From: Carnegiea gigantea
Lineage: Eukaryota > Streptophyta > Magnoliopsida > Caryophyllales > Cactaceae
Assembly (NCBI GenBank): GCA_029747015.1
Contig: JAKOGI010000350.1
Coordinates: forward strand, 310,001-374,000
DNA: 64,000 bases
Direction of reading: 5' to 3'
Shown here: positions 34,331-45,500 of the stretch, in pieces
Layout of the letters: each line of letters starts with the position of its first letter
Position numbering within the stretch: position 1 is the stretch's first letter
Position numbers and translations under genes: made by a program
The notes under the pieces: generated by a model
Database searches by the model: none
Seen by the model: the letters and a program-made list of their open reading frames with translations, nothing else
Told to the model about the DNA's origin: nothing

Positions 34331-35766
34331 TTCATCAGTTGATATTCTAATCTTTTTATATGGGAAATACTTGCCCAACTGCTTTGTGTTTTCGTTGTGG
34401 GGCTCACTGAAGAATGGGTTGGATGTAAAGCTTGCCTTCAAACAAATTCGACTCAGCTTCGAATTCTCAGCGACTAGCCTTCATGATCTGATTGCATTAC
34501 ACCTTGAGAAAAATCTCTTACAAAAGTATTCTTGTCTAGGAGATGCTACCATCCCCCCCCCCCCCCCCGCCAAAAAAAATCCCCTTTTGGCCCATCTTTT
34601 TGCAATAATTCAAACAAACTAGTGCGAGAATAGGATCAATAGGACTTCAAAAATTCTGAGAATTAGATATGACATGAGCTCTAGCTAACTTTGTCAAAAA
34701 CAGTTGTTTTTCATATCAAATAGTTGTTTTATCCGAAATAAGTTGTAGTTCTTTTATACAGTTTAAAATCAGTGTGTGTATATGCCTGCAGTTTAGCCAA
34801 GCTTCTAGCTAGAGAGCTTTTCAGGACTAAAAGAACACCACCAATTGCAGCTTTTGGATTCTGGCCCCGAACAGTGGCTTCAACATTTGACTCATGCAAT
34901 CCACAGAGCTCATCCCTTTCTAGTGACCTCTTCTGACCATGGCCTTGTCACCTTATAACTTGAATGCCTGGTTTCTGCATTGTGGCCACCCTTACAATTT
35001 ACAAATTGTTGGAGGGATCGATTGAGAAAAGAAATATAATTCATCCTCCCAAGTCTTTATCCACCAATCCAATCCAAGAAGGAAATCAAATATACCATCC
35101 ACATTTGGCACTCATCCCCTGAATGATTTTTGCTTCCTTTCCTTCCATGTTGTCTAGCAAATAACAAAGAACACAGCACAGACCTTACCAAAAGAATTTT
35201 GAATGCCCGTGGCTAACCATTGACTGGAGTGCACAACAGGTAGGAGGCACACACCACAGAAAACCCCAGATTTTGAACCGCCTATTCCCAGGAAAGTTAA
35301 CATGAAAGGTCACACTCATGGCTCTCTGGACAAAATAAACTGAACTTAGATCACATTTGCTCTCTGAGCATGTACAAGTAAGATGGACATGATATCCGGA
35401 AATCTCTCCAAACCCCATCAAGGTAGAATTTACACTACCAATGGGAAGGGGTACAGTAAACCGCAAATTAGGCAGTTAACAGAGTTGGGGCTGAGGACTT
35501 TACCTGCACAAAACCACTAAATCAGGCTCGCTGGGATACTTCTCCCCATTGGATTACCACCTTGGTATTAAAAAGTGCCCCCACCCCAACTTTTTCGTTG
35601 AAGCATTGTGCACATTGTACTTAAATGAGCAGCAGCAGGTATGACATGAGACAAACGATCTACTGCTTTGTATCATTATTGATCGAAATACCATTGGTTA
35701 CTTCACACTTCACACACTGTACCATTGCCATTGTAAGCTGTTAAAAAGACTTCATATCTGAGTTGC

Positions 35767-35896
35767 TGGAAGGCCCCAGTTACAAAGAGGCTCCTTCAAA
35801 AATTAACGTATGCCTTTGGATGCAGCGAGCACACGGTATTCTTTAGTAAAAGGCGACAGAATATTTCGCTTTGCGCTCACTGCGTGGCTACGTCAG
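35767..35896 (-). ncRNA. U5 spliceosomal snRNA, array copy 12
   Basis: Loop I intact. The closing stem has one mismatch (ATTCTGT), the flanking base changes to AATATTCTG, and the basal bulge is altered (TGCATCCAAAGGCATACG). Sm site AATTTTTGA. The USE is one of the best in the array, GTCCCACAACG (35968-35958); the TATA position reads CATAAAT (35927-35921), 30 nt away. Probably functional or recently decayed. Confidence 0.9.
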
Positions 35897-36946
35897 TTTG
35901 AACCCTTGATATTCTAATCAATTTATGTGCAACAGACTTTTATTTTGCGTTGGGTTCCGTTGTGGGACTCAGTAAATAACTTGTGCCCATGTGGCATCTG
36001 CTATTGTAAATAGCCCCATCCCCCCAATTCTCTTTTTAATTCAGCTTGTTATGCTCTTCGAAAGGGCTGAAATGTACAACTTGCCTTGTGCTTTGTTTTT
36101 TAGGGACTTCACGAGGATTGCATCAAATTCTCAGTGACCAGCCTCAGTGTTCTGATCACTGCATTGCACTTGGACTAAAAACTCTGCCAGGAAGGCAGTC
36201 CAATCTATTTAGTGTCTTCTTCCGCTATTTTAAAGCCTCCCCCCACCCCGGCCCCAAAGCCCCTCTATGGCTACAATCAGTCAGACTATTGCGAGACTGG
36301 ACTTCAAAAATTTTTGAGAATTAGACATGAAATAAGTCGAACTCTGTTAAAAACAGTTTTGTTTCGTATCAAAGTTGTTTCAATGTCGCTTGGTATCCAC
36401 TCTGATTCATCATATCTAAAAAGTTGTTTCGTCTAACGTAAGTTCCAGTTCCCTTATGTACAGTAAAAATTAGTGAGTGTTAGCGCCTGCAGTTCAGCCA
36501 AGCTTCTAGGAGAGCTTGCCCGGCCTAAAAGTGCACTACCAGTTGCCAACTTTTGGATCCTGGACTTGAACTGAGGCATCAACACTTGACTTCATTGCAC
36601 CCGTAAACAGCAGAGCAAACCCATTCCTATGAACCACTTCTCACCTGAACCATCCACCTTATCAGTTGAATACCGGCCACTTCAGGACCGTGGTTGTACT
36701 ACATCCCAACTAACCCAGTATAGCCCATGGCTAGCTGTGTATGGAAATGTCTAGAGGCACATTGCACGACTGCATTACCCCCCTGGATTTCGAATGGGAT
36801 TCAAAATACTATACAATAACCTCTGCAATGAATAACTTTTGTCTTGACATAAGGCAAAATCCGTCTCCTACTTTACACTACAGCTGACTAAAGCTCAAAC
36901 AATTACTTCACAATACATACGCAGTTGTCACGGACTTCACTAAATG

Positions 36947-36996
36947 GTTGGAAACCCCCAATTGAAGGAGGCTCCTCCAAAAATTGGCATAAATTG
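36947..36996 (-). pseudogene. Duplicated U5 3' end (hairpin and Sm site only)
   Basis: A 50-bp tandem copy of the 3' hairpin plus Sm site of copy 13 (GGTTGGAAACCCCC ... GGAGGCTCCTCCAAAAATTG). After it the minus strand has CAACCATTTAGTGAAG, like the 3' box, so the true 3' box of copy 13 may now lie 50 bp further away. Confidence 0.85.
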
Positions 36997-36997
36997 T

Positions 36998-37126
36998 TGG
37001 AAACCCCCGATTGAAGGAGGCTCCTCCAAAAATTCACGTATGCCACGTTATGCAGCAAGCACACGGTATTCTTTAGTAAAAGGCGAAAGAATAGTTCGCT
37101 TTGTGCTCGCTGCATGGCTGCATGAG
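36998..37126 (-). ncRNA. U5 spliceosomal snRNA, array copy 13
   Basis: The most regular copy: ATGCAGCGAGCACA pairs with TGTGCTTGCTGCAT almost without interruption. Loop I and closing stem are perfect, Sm site AATTTTTGG. The 3' hairpin is GGAGG.CCTCC(TTCAATC)GGGGGTTTCC. Promoter: TATA (ATATAAAT, 37158-37151) and USE ATCCCACAACG (37200-37190), 31 nt apart. It is the first gene of the array in the direction of transcription. Confidence 0.96.
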
Positions 37127-37150
37127 CTTTGGAGCTAAATACTCTATTCG

Positions 37151-37200
37151 ATTTATATGCAACAGACTTGCCTTTTTGCTTTGTTTTGGCGTTGTGGGAT
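37151..37200 (-). promoter_or_regulatory. snRNA promoter (USE plus TATA), representative of the array
   Basis: USE ATCCCACAACG against the plant consensus RTCCCACATCG, then 31 nt, then ATATAAAT, then 24 nt to the RNA 5' end. In dicots the four-helical-turn USE-TATA distance specifies RNA polymerase II transcription, while one turn less specifies Pol III; this spacing fits the Pol II class expected for U5. The same geometry is found before the other copies. Confidence 0.85.
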
Positions 37201-37911
37201 TCCACGAAGGCGGCCTTAGATTGAAAGTCAAGTTTCTGTTTCAACTTCTCTGCCACAATACCTATATTCTTCCTTAATTCTGTGTGTTCAACGCGTTTGC
37301 AGTCTCAGTTGCTATGGCTATAACTTAATAGCATAAGTCGCTATCTACTTGTCCAAGACCTAGGCTTGATTCCCACCTAAATCAACCCTTGTGCATCCTT
37401 GCACTACATAAACATACGGAAATAATTAAAGGCTAGCATATAAATTCGAATCTAAAGTGTATTATGCTCGTGTAACGAGGATAATATAGGCCAAGTTCAC
37501 AAATACCGTATGGCATATAACATTTACAAATATAAAAATGAGTCACGCTGATTGAGAACATCTACAACGATTCTCTCACAAAAAGGTCTAGGGAAGTCGG
37601 GATACATACCCTGTACCCTCCACAAGCAATGACAGTGTCATTACAACAATAGACTGTTGAAAAACATATCTATCTCCACAATAAACAAAAGATGAAAGGA
37701 CGGAGAAGGAAATTTTTTTTGAGTTTTTTTATCATATACAATGCTTGCCCAAACATCTCACACCAGAGGCAGAAAATGCCTTACAATTGCAACCAAAAAA
37801 ATGGGGGAGCAAAAAAAACAAAAAACTGGGGCAAAAAAGGAACGGGGGAAATATTTCCCTTACAATTCACAATTCTTAACCAAAAGAAGTTGAGAAAGGA
37901 AGACACATAAT
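37201..37911. other. Spacer between U5 array and aquaporin gene
   Basis: The first 120 bp still resemble U5 unit upstream flank. The rest shows no gene; the last part is the presumed 3' UTR of the minus-strand aquaporin gene. Confidence 0.4.
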
Positions 37912-39574
37912 TTAGGCAGGGGTGTGAGAGCCAATGAAGACGTCACCATAGACCAACCCAGCAAGCCCACCTCCGATGAGCGGGCCGACCCAGTAGATCC
38001 AGCTCTGAGCCAAGTCCCCACCGACAATAGCCGGGCCGAATGATCGAGCTGGGTTCATTGAGCCACCACTGAATGGGCCGGCAGCTAAGATGTTGGCCCC
38101 AACAATGAACCCAATAGCAATGGGTGCCATAATTCCAATTGTGCCCTTCTTAGGGTCAGCAGCTGTGGCATACACTGTGTAGACCAGTGCAAAGGTGATG
38201 ACAATCTCCATCACAATGCCCTCAATTGGTCCCATCCCTGAGGCTACTCCATGGGCTGGGATGCTCTGTTTCAAAATTCAAAACAATATAATCAATAATG
38301 TGAATTTTGATGTATTCAAAAGAGAATTTATTTCGGATTCAAATGAGGTAAAAAGATCAATATAACTTACGTAATATATGAAGCAGAAAAAAAGTTGATC
38401 TAAAATCTAGTGTATCTAAAGTATTTTTAACTAATCGGCTAAAAACACAGTAATGAACAGAAAAATAGTAGTAATGCTTATCCAATTATGTAGATACCAA
38501 AAATTTTAATCAAAAATATCTCACGCTCTACTTCTACAAGAAAACACTCTCAAATTGACCTAAGACGGTATTACTTAAAACAATTCCATCGGTTGATGAT
38601 TCATATAGTTTATTATGTTTTAGGGGAATCAAACTTGGATCCTGACCCATTAGGCCATGACATCAGTCTCAACACTAGGTTAGGACCTTATTGGTTGCAT
38701 ATCTTATATGTTTCTTCCCCGGGACCGTATTACTCAAAGCAAGTTCATTCAATGATGATTCATACAGTCTTATTACATAATAATTAGAAAATAAATCTTA
38801 ATTAATGACTTACCATGCCATTGGAAGCCAATTTGAGGAGAAGGCAAGCAACAACAGAGCCAAGGACTTGGGCAATCCAGTAAAAGAAGCCAGTGAGGAG
38901 GGTGATGTGTCCTCCAATGGCCAATCCAAAAGTTACAGCTGGATTCAAATGCCCACCTGAAATATTGGCTGCCATGGAGACCCCAACAAATAGGGCAAAT
39001 GCATGAGCCACAGCTATAGCAACTAGCCCTGCTGGGTCCAATGCTCCATCACCTGTCACCTTGCCTACATACGTACCACAAAATCATATTTTAGTACCTA
39101 TATAGAAAGCTTATAATAGATTACAAGTTCACAAATATAACAGCTTAGTGGTCAATATTAAAGTTTGTATTCGATACCACCAAAGATCTACTTCTCTTGG
39201 GGCCTCTTTAGGCTAACAGACAATCTTATCAACCTGAGGTCCGATCGGGAACAGATACCACCCAGGATCAAACTCGAATAGGAGCACTCCTCTTCTAGAA
39301 AGCAAGCGTTCAGCCAAGGCTTACGGACAATTTTATCAGCCTTGGACCTAGTGCCCAATTGAGGGCTATCCCAACTAGGCCGCCTAAATTTCTTTAAAAT
39401 AAATTAAAATTAAAAATTATTGAAAAATATAACGAAAAATTACTTACTAAAAGCAATTGCAGAGCCAACTCCTGCAAATACAAAGAGGAGTGTGGCAATA
39501 AATTCAGCTAAATAAGCCCTAATTGAAGAACCACTAAAAGAGTCACCAAAGCTACCAAAAGCCAATTTCACCAT
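37912..39574 (-). CDS. TIP2: Tonoplast intrinsic protein, TIP2 (delta-TIP) type aquaporin
   Basis: Three coding exons on the minus strand: 39574-39448, 39064-38814 and 38265-37912, all with GT-AG introns and matching phases, giving 243 residues. It forms a six-helix water (and probably ammonia) channel in the vacuolar membrane. Seen: N-terminus [14 protein letters not shown], first NPA in [11 protein letters not shown] (residues 83-85), second NPA in [11 protein letters not shown] (197-199) followed by Arg200. His63, an Ile in helix 5, a Gly and Arg200 would give the H-I-G-R selectivity filter typical of TIP2. [10 protein letters not shown] and [13 protein letters not shown] are characteristic. 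The C-terminus is a few residues shorter than usual. A TATA box (CTATATAAG) lies about 110 bp before the ATG, with a CT-rich leader between. Confidence 0.95.
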
Positions 39575-39690
39575 TTTGATGATCTTTGAGAGAGAGAAAT
39601 TTAGAGAGAGAAAGAGAAACTGTGTTTAATTAGTTGGATGCAAATTCGTTGATGATCAAACAAGTATAAATCACTCTACTTATATAGAAG
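39575..39690 (-). promoter_or_regulatory. Aquaporin gene core promoter and leader
   Basis: On the minus strand CTATATAAGTAGAG at about 39,687-39,675 is a clear TATA box. The following leader contains pyrimidine-rich TTTCTCTTTCTCTCTCT, common in plant 5' UTRs, then AAAATGGTG with the start codon. Confidence 0.6.
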
Positions 39691-40214
39691 TGGACGGTTG
39701 TGTTAATGCATAATCGTTAATTAATACTTAATCTCAAGCTGAGGGGGCCCCACAGAACGTGACATGGCTGGCTAGCAGCCTGGCGCCCCTAATTTGATTA
39801 GAGAGCCGGCCTTACCGACCATGTTTATTTGATTAAGGGTGTATTATGAGCACCTAATTAACAAACCCCACTTAATTAAACTTGATTAATTGGCTACCTT
39901 ACATAATTCTTACTAATTAAAGACACAAACGTATTGCTATTAGTTAGACTTTGGACTTTGGTGATCATGATTGTGACAATGAAACCTAAGATTTATTAAT
40001 CCCAATTAGTTTGTTTATTTTTTTGTGTTAGTGATCGATGAAGTTTCTACAGTGCTATTAGTATATATAATTGTTACCTATGTCTCTACCCTCAATTTGC
40101 ACCCCAAAAAATACAGTTTTCTCTTAAACTAGCTTGCTTACATAATAGTAATGGACCTAAAGTCCCGTTTTTAAGGGGTTAGTCACCTCCTAAACTTGCG
40201 AATGTAGAAATTAA

Positions 40215-40652
40215 GGCCATGTTCGACAATCGCATTTTGAGTAGCGTTTAGTGTTTTATCCAAGTCAATATACTGATCAGCCAATTTTTTAGTGCTCGGT
40301 AACCTAGTATTTTGACTAACATTTTAAGTAGAGTTTAACATTTTAGACAGCGTTTCTAAAAAGCTAATAGTTTTAATTGTTGGTATTCAGAAGTAGCGTT
40401 TTATATTTTTTGGCCAAAACATATCCTTTGGAAATTTTATATTTAGAAATTATTTATATCCTTTTACGTTAATTTACAATAATCAGCTAATTCAACAACT
40501 AAATTTACCAAACATATTTATTTTAACTGCTTATCTAAACAGCTATTCGCCAACAGTTAAATTAGAAATGCTATCAGCTACCTAATCAGTTAGTTATCTA
40601 CTACCTGAACCCCTATCCGTTACATAAACAACTAATTTTGTCGAATAGGGCC
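40215..40652. mobile_element. Tourist-like (PIF/Harbinger) MITE
   Basis: 438 bp. The termini are GGCCATGTTCGACAATCGC and, reverse-complemented, GGCCCTATTCGACAAAATTA. A TAA trinucleotide is duplicated on both sides (40212-40214, 40653-40655). The interior is AT-rich with no coding capacity. Terminus and 3-bp TAA target duplication fit the Tourist class. Confidence 0.7.
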
Positions 40653-41507
40653 TAAGTCTATGTTGAAATAGTAAGAAGGTTAAACCTTACACATAAAATA
40701 GTGCAAACCTTGTATCGAATGAGCTTTGAACTTCCAACCTCTCCAACTATGGTTTCTTAATATTAAATTAGTTCACTTGTGTTACATTCACTGGAATATT
40801 ACTCATCAATGTTGTTTTGCTAGAATTTAGTTGTCTGTTCTCTCTTTCTCTGCATTAACAAAGATTTCACGTAGGTGGCCGTTAGCTATTGGTATTTTCC
40901 TTTGAACATTTTACTATTGTAATGAATTTATACCAACTAATAATCGGAAAAAAAAAATAATCATGTGACATACATACATCATACATGATTCCAATGTGAT
41001 GACCCACTTCATTATGTTTTTGGGAAAGCTTAAAATAACTAGTGACCAGTATATTAATATCATAATATTAATCAATACTTAATATTATCTCTAATCGTTG
41101 ATTCATAAATATTATCTTAACAAAGGAGATGAGGAATCTAATAATTACAGTGGATCCATAAATTCACGGGTCACTCCTTCAGAAATTATGTGTTTGCGGC
41201 TAAGAGAACGTCAAAGACAATTTTGCTGAAAAAGTTGGCAGTGAACATGCTTATGTATTTATTTATTGTTGTGTGGCTATGACGTGATGGATGTAGTGTT
41301 TGTATTAGGTGATCTGGTAGTTTAATTAACGTCCATTTGATATAGTAGATGTTTAGTGACTTTGGATCTTAGCTTTATCATTTTAAGCATAGCCTGGCAT
41401 AGGTAGGGCCTAGGGGTGTAGCCGTGTAGGTGAGTTGAGCTACCTCCTCGCGAGCCGACTCGCTTTTGGACTTGTCAAACTTTGCTCGTGATGAGCGAAA
41501 GCTGAGG

Positions 41508-42093
41508 TGGAACGCCCCAAATGTGGTTAAAAGTAAGGTGTAAAGGATTTTATAAAACTAGTTATATGACCATAGGTGCGCAGTACTTTTCGGGAAGCCT
41601 ACTCTTTAGAATCCATAGTTAAGCATGCATCGTATGCAGAAGTGTAACATCCTGAGTGTGGCTTAAAGGATTTAAAGTGGCCACTTATATCACCAAAGAT
41701 GCACATTTTTTTTTGGGGAGCCCACCCATAAGAACTCCATAGTTCAGCGTGCTTGCTGTGGATAAATCTTATGATGGATAACCTTTTAATAAGTTTTTCA
41801 CACAGCATGTAAGCGATGACAAAGCATACCGGAAAGGCTTGTGGTGGTTTGTGAGATTAGTCAACAATCTTGGAAGCCGCTCACGACACCTATCCTTGAC
41901 CCGAGAGGGGTCAGGGCGTTATGAGAAGTCTTGGAATGGGTGACCTCCTGAGAAGTTTTCCCGGATAGCGTATGAGTGATGACAAAGCACGCATGAAGAA
42001 CTCGTAATAATTTGTGAGACTAGTCGATGATTCTTATAGTTCCTTCTGGCGACTGCTCGTGGTCTAGGAGCCGAAAGGGTTGAGGAATTACTC
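41508..42093 (+). mobile_element. Cassandra TRIM: solo LTR interrupted by a second Cassandra solo LTR
   Basis: Both carry 5S rRNA-like sequence, the hallmark of Cassandra. The outer LTR has its 5' part at 41508-41642 (CATAGTTAAGCATGC) and its 3' part from 41929 (TTGGAATGGGTGACCTCCTG). The inner LTR is 41643-41923: it begins TGTAACATCCTGAGTG, holds AGAACTCCATAGTTCAGCGT and ends GGGTCAGGGCGTTATG. AGAAG occurs on both sides of the inner LTR (41638-41642, 41924-41928), a 5-bp target duplication inside the 5S-like segment of the outer one. Confidence 0.82.
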
Positions 42094-43635
42094 TAGCTTA
42101 TTTGGCTATCCGAGTCGAGCTTGAGCCTGATGAATTTTGGCTCGTGAGCTCGCTGAGTCTAAATGAGATGACTCAGTGAGTCGATTTAACAGGCCTAGAA
42201 AGTTTGTTCAAAGAAACAATATTCGGGTTTGAATAGTTAAACTTTTGATACAACAATAATTACTTTAATTAAGAATTATTGTTTACGATAAGGCTAGCAC
42301 AACAACATAGCATTCTTTAACCTACCAATCAAACTTTTCCCTCCTTTCTTTTCCTCCTCCTGTTTACAATTTAGAATTTTCATATGCTCATATGCTCATA
42401 CAAAGGTAGAGTCAGGGTGATTGCAGAATTTATGCAAGTTGACACTCCTAACCTTATTACCCTATAATGAATAACGTTAGCAACCCATCAATATTAACTG
42501 TCGACAATGAAACAATTATAATTGTCCTATAACTACGTCGATAGGTACCCCTTATCAACCCTTTTGTATTTATTTGAGAGTCTCATTATATACTCACTTT
42601 AAAAAGTGAGCAGTCTATATCTTAAAGTTAAAAGGCACACACTTATCTGAGTCTTAAATAGTCAAGTTTAGACTCAAAGCAATAAAACATTGGAAAAGCC
42701 ATGGTTAGGCTTGAGTCTCAAATGAGCTTTGGACGAGTCGAGCCTAAGCTCGAGCCTTACTACCTCAGACAAGTCAAGATCGAGCTTCATTTACAAGCTC
42801 GAGCCTTAGACAAGCTCAGATTTGGTTTGGTTCGAATACACCATTAGGCAGGGTTAAGCTAAAATAGAATGGAATCAAAAATGAAATTTGAAGGTCAAGA
42901 ACGGACTATGTAAAGAAGTTAATGAACTCTAAGAAAAGAAGGCATAGTAAAGCTAAATATGGAATGAAATCAAAAATGATTTTTGGAGGTTGAGAATTGA
43001 CTATGCAAAAAAAAACTAAGGAACTCTAAGAAGTGATTTAGGGTTGCAAGAGTCGCTAAAATTTGCTTGCGAGTGAAAATAAGCACGGAGCGTCAAGCTA
43101 ACATTGCTAAGCGTTGGAATGAACATGTCACATACCGATTTTTGTTGCTTTTTGTTGCATTTTTCTTTTTGTTTCTTTGTATCCTCATTTTTCATTAAAG
43201 TGGGGGTCAATAGTTCTAGGGGATAAAATATTCAAAATTGTCAAAAATACAAACCAAATCTCATCTAATTGTTCCCCAATCAGCAGGCAAAAATAAAATG
43301 CCTGTTACATGAAAGAAATGTCCGTGTATGCATCATAGTTAGTTTTATCTTCAATGCAAAGACCCAAACCTTAATTTGTAGTATAATTCTTTTGTTTTCC
43401 AAGTTTCACTATTACAGGGCCATTTTATTTATAGTCACCTAATCATGAATTCATAGGTCATCTTGTTAACCAAAACCCTGTGTTCAAATCCTGATTATGT
43501 CAACCCAAAAAAAGCGCCATCTGGTTATGGACGGATTTAAGGGGGAGGCAGTCGGGCCATGGCCCTACTCAAACTAGAATGTGGTGTAGCATAGTGGTCG
43601 GTTTTCATGTTGTGTTTGTGGCAGTGCTTCCTTGA
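42094..43635. other. Intergenic, GAGCTCGAGCC-type repeat remnants
   Basis: About 42,100-42,190 and 42,700-42,830 (with 41,411-41,505 before the Cassandra LTRs) are rich in GAGTCGAGC/GCTCGAG motifs and start with TAGGGGTGTA at 41,411. This could be an old hAT-type element split by Cassandra, but I found no convincing target duplication. No gene recognised. Confidence 0.35.
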
Positions 43636-43639
43636 CTGG

Positions 43640-45500
43640 TGTTCGTGCTTAAAATATGCTATTTTTACGATATCTTTACACCCGATTTATGCTCAAAATA
43701 ATTGTTATATTTAGATTTTTATTTTATTTTATTTTATTTTGTAGGTATTCAATAATTTGAAAAAAATGCGAGAAAATGACGAAAAAATGCCGAAAATAAA
43801 GCATTGGGCCAGATTGACTCAAACCCGACCCAAAATCCTTAGCCCGTTTTCTTTTATAACCCAAGGAAAAAACAGAGAGAAAACCACAATTAAAAAAAAA
43901 AAAAAACCCCAAACCCCACGCGCACAGCACATGATTCACCCCCTCCCCTTAACCCTCACTTTCTCTCTCATCGACCAAACCACAGAACCCGACCCCCATT
44001 CTCGGTCTTTCTCTCTCTATTGGCACTCATCTCTCCATCCTCATCCCCGACACCATCCAGCACCATCAGCATCTCCATCTCCAGCAGTCGTCTCCGCCAT
44101 CAACCGTGCATCCCACACCAAAGCACCTCCATCTCAGCCAGCGCATCATCCATCCCACCGTCCACCTCGCACGAATTCAAGGGTCGAGATTGAAGACCCA
44201 GAGTATAAATTGGAGGATGCGGCGCAAATTAGGTGTCATCTAGGTTTAGTTTTAAGTTTGTAGGTTTTAATTTATGGGTTTTTGTTAGTTTAATTCTAAT
44301 ATTAGGAATTTTGGGTTTGTTCTTGTTTGAATTTCGAATGGTAGATCTGTTTTCAGCCTTCAAAGTCTTGTAATCAGGTTTAGTTTTGAGTTTTGGAGTT
44401 ACAGATTATTAGATCCGTTTTTAGGGCTCGAATTTGAGGTTTTTGAGTTTTATAGTTTTGATTTCAATCTTTAGCCTGATTGTTATGGTTTTAATTTTGA
44501 GTTGAACTTTCGATTTTATTCCCTGTGTTCTAGGAGTGGTAGATTTGTCACTAGCCTACAATTTTAATTATTTGAATGTTGAATTCTTCAGTCTTTGAAT
44601 CGAAGCTTGCTACTACTGGGTTCAATTCGCTAGTGTTGAGTCGACATTTGCAATTATCTGCTCTGAATCTGCTCAGTGCTGGTTGAATCTTCAGCTCCCT
44701 CTTCCCCTGGTATACTCTGTTTTTCTTCCCTGACTTTCAGGTTTGGTTCTTGTTCTTAGGTTATCTTCTCTTTTATGAGCCTCGAAGCTCAGTCTGGTTA
44801 GATTTTGGTCTTGCTTTGGTTCGAGTTAATCTGTGCTGAATTTTAGTGATTGGCCGAATCTAAACCACCCCCCTTCCCTTGATTTTGATTCTGAGGTTTT
44901 GTTCAAGATGGTGGTATTTCATTCTGCACCCTTGGTGGAGTTGAGGCAGCTAGGCTGAGCTCGTGGGTGAGCAAGGATGCCGTGGCTGTTATCTTCCTTC
45001 TCATTGATTTGCTTTGTTTGTTATGCCTTCTCTATTCGTTCTGTTTCTCTGTCTGTTCTTCTTTCAGTAGCTTAGCTTTTATTTGGTTTGGTTTGTGTTT
45101 TCCATGACTCTCCAAATGTTGATACGGACTGTGTTTTGCTTTGCCCAGGTAACCTCCCCTTTTCCTTGATATTCCAGCAGCAAAATTGATTGGATTTGGC
45201 ATGGGTTTGTGTTCCTAGTTAATTAAATAGTTTTCGAAGTTAATTAATTGATTTCATCTTAGTAAGTCCTGTGGTGATATGAACTAGTAGTTGCTAAGCT
45301 TTTGTAAATACTTTGGATAATTTAATTGACTTGGAAAAGTAGATTAGTATTTTGATTTAATATTTAGTGACTTTAATCTAAGTCTTGTCCCTGTGGAGAC
45401 GACCCTCGAGTACTACGATGATAGTCGTATACTTGTGGCCGTACAACCGGCGGCTTGTGTTTGATCCTTGTTAAACACAAATGAGTATTATTTTTTGTTT
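43640..45500 (+). mobile_element. Probable LTR (solo) of a Ty3-type, Tat-like retrotransposon
   Basis: Starts near TGTTCGTGCTTAAAATATGC. A long untranslated-leader-like tract of TC/CCATC repeats (43,930-44,200) follows. Near the end is GTCCCTGTGGAGACGACCC, a phrase typical of Tat-lineage LTR ends. The 168-codon open frame at 43757-44263 is low-complexity leader sequence, not a recognised protein. Exact borders were not fixed and no gag/pol is attached. Confidence 0.45.

Larger units (their letters stand above)
30931..35767. repeat. Segmental duplication block 2 (three U5 genes)
   Basis: Carries U5 copies 9, 10 and 11 and spacers collinear with block 1, without the LINE-like insertion. Homopolymer C and A tracts at matching places (for example near 28,380 and 33,295; 29,727 and 34,552) vary in length between blocks. 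Confidence 0.85.

Noticed and set aside
11093..37126. Regularly spaced repeats as a CRISPR array
   Set aside because: Spacing is kilobases, not tens of bases; the DNA is plant nuclear and the repeats are snRNA genes.
41720..41760. Genuine 5S rRNA gene
   Set aside because: Only part of 5S is present, diverged and embedded in a Cassandra LTR with TGTAAC start.
43757..44263. 168-codon open frame rich in Pro, Ser and His
   Set aside because: It lies in the low-complexity leader of a Ty3-type LTR and shows no domain.
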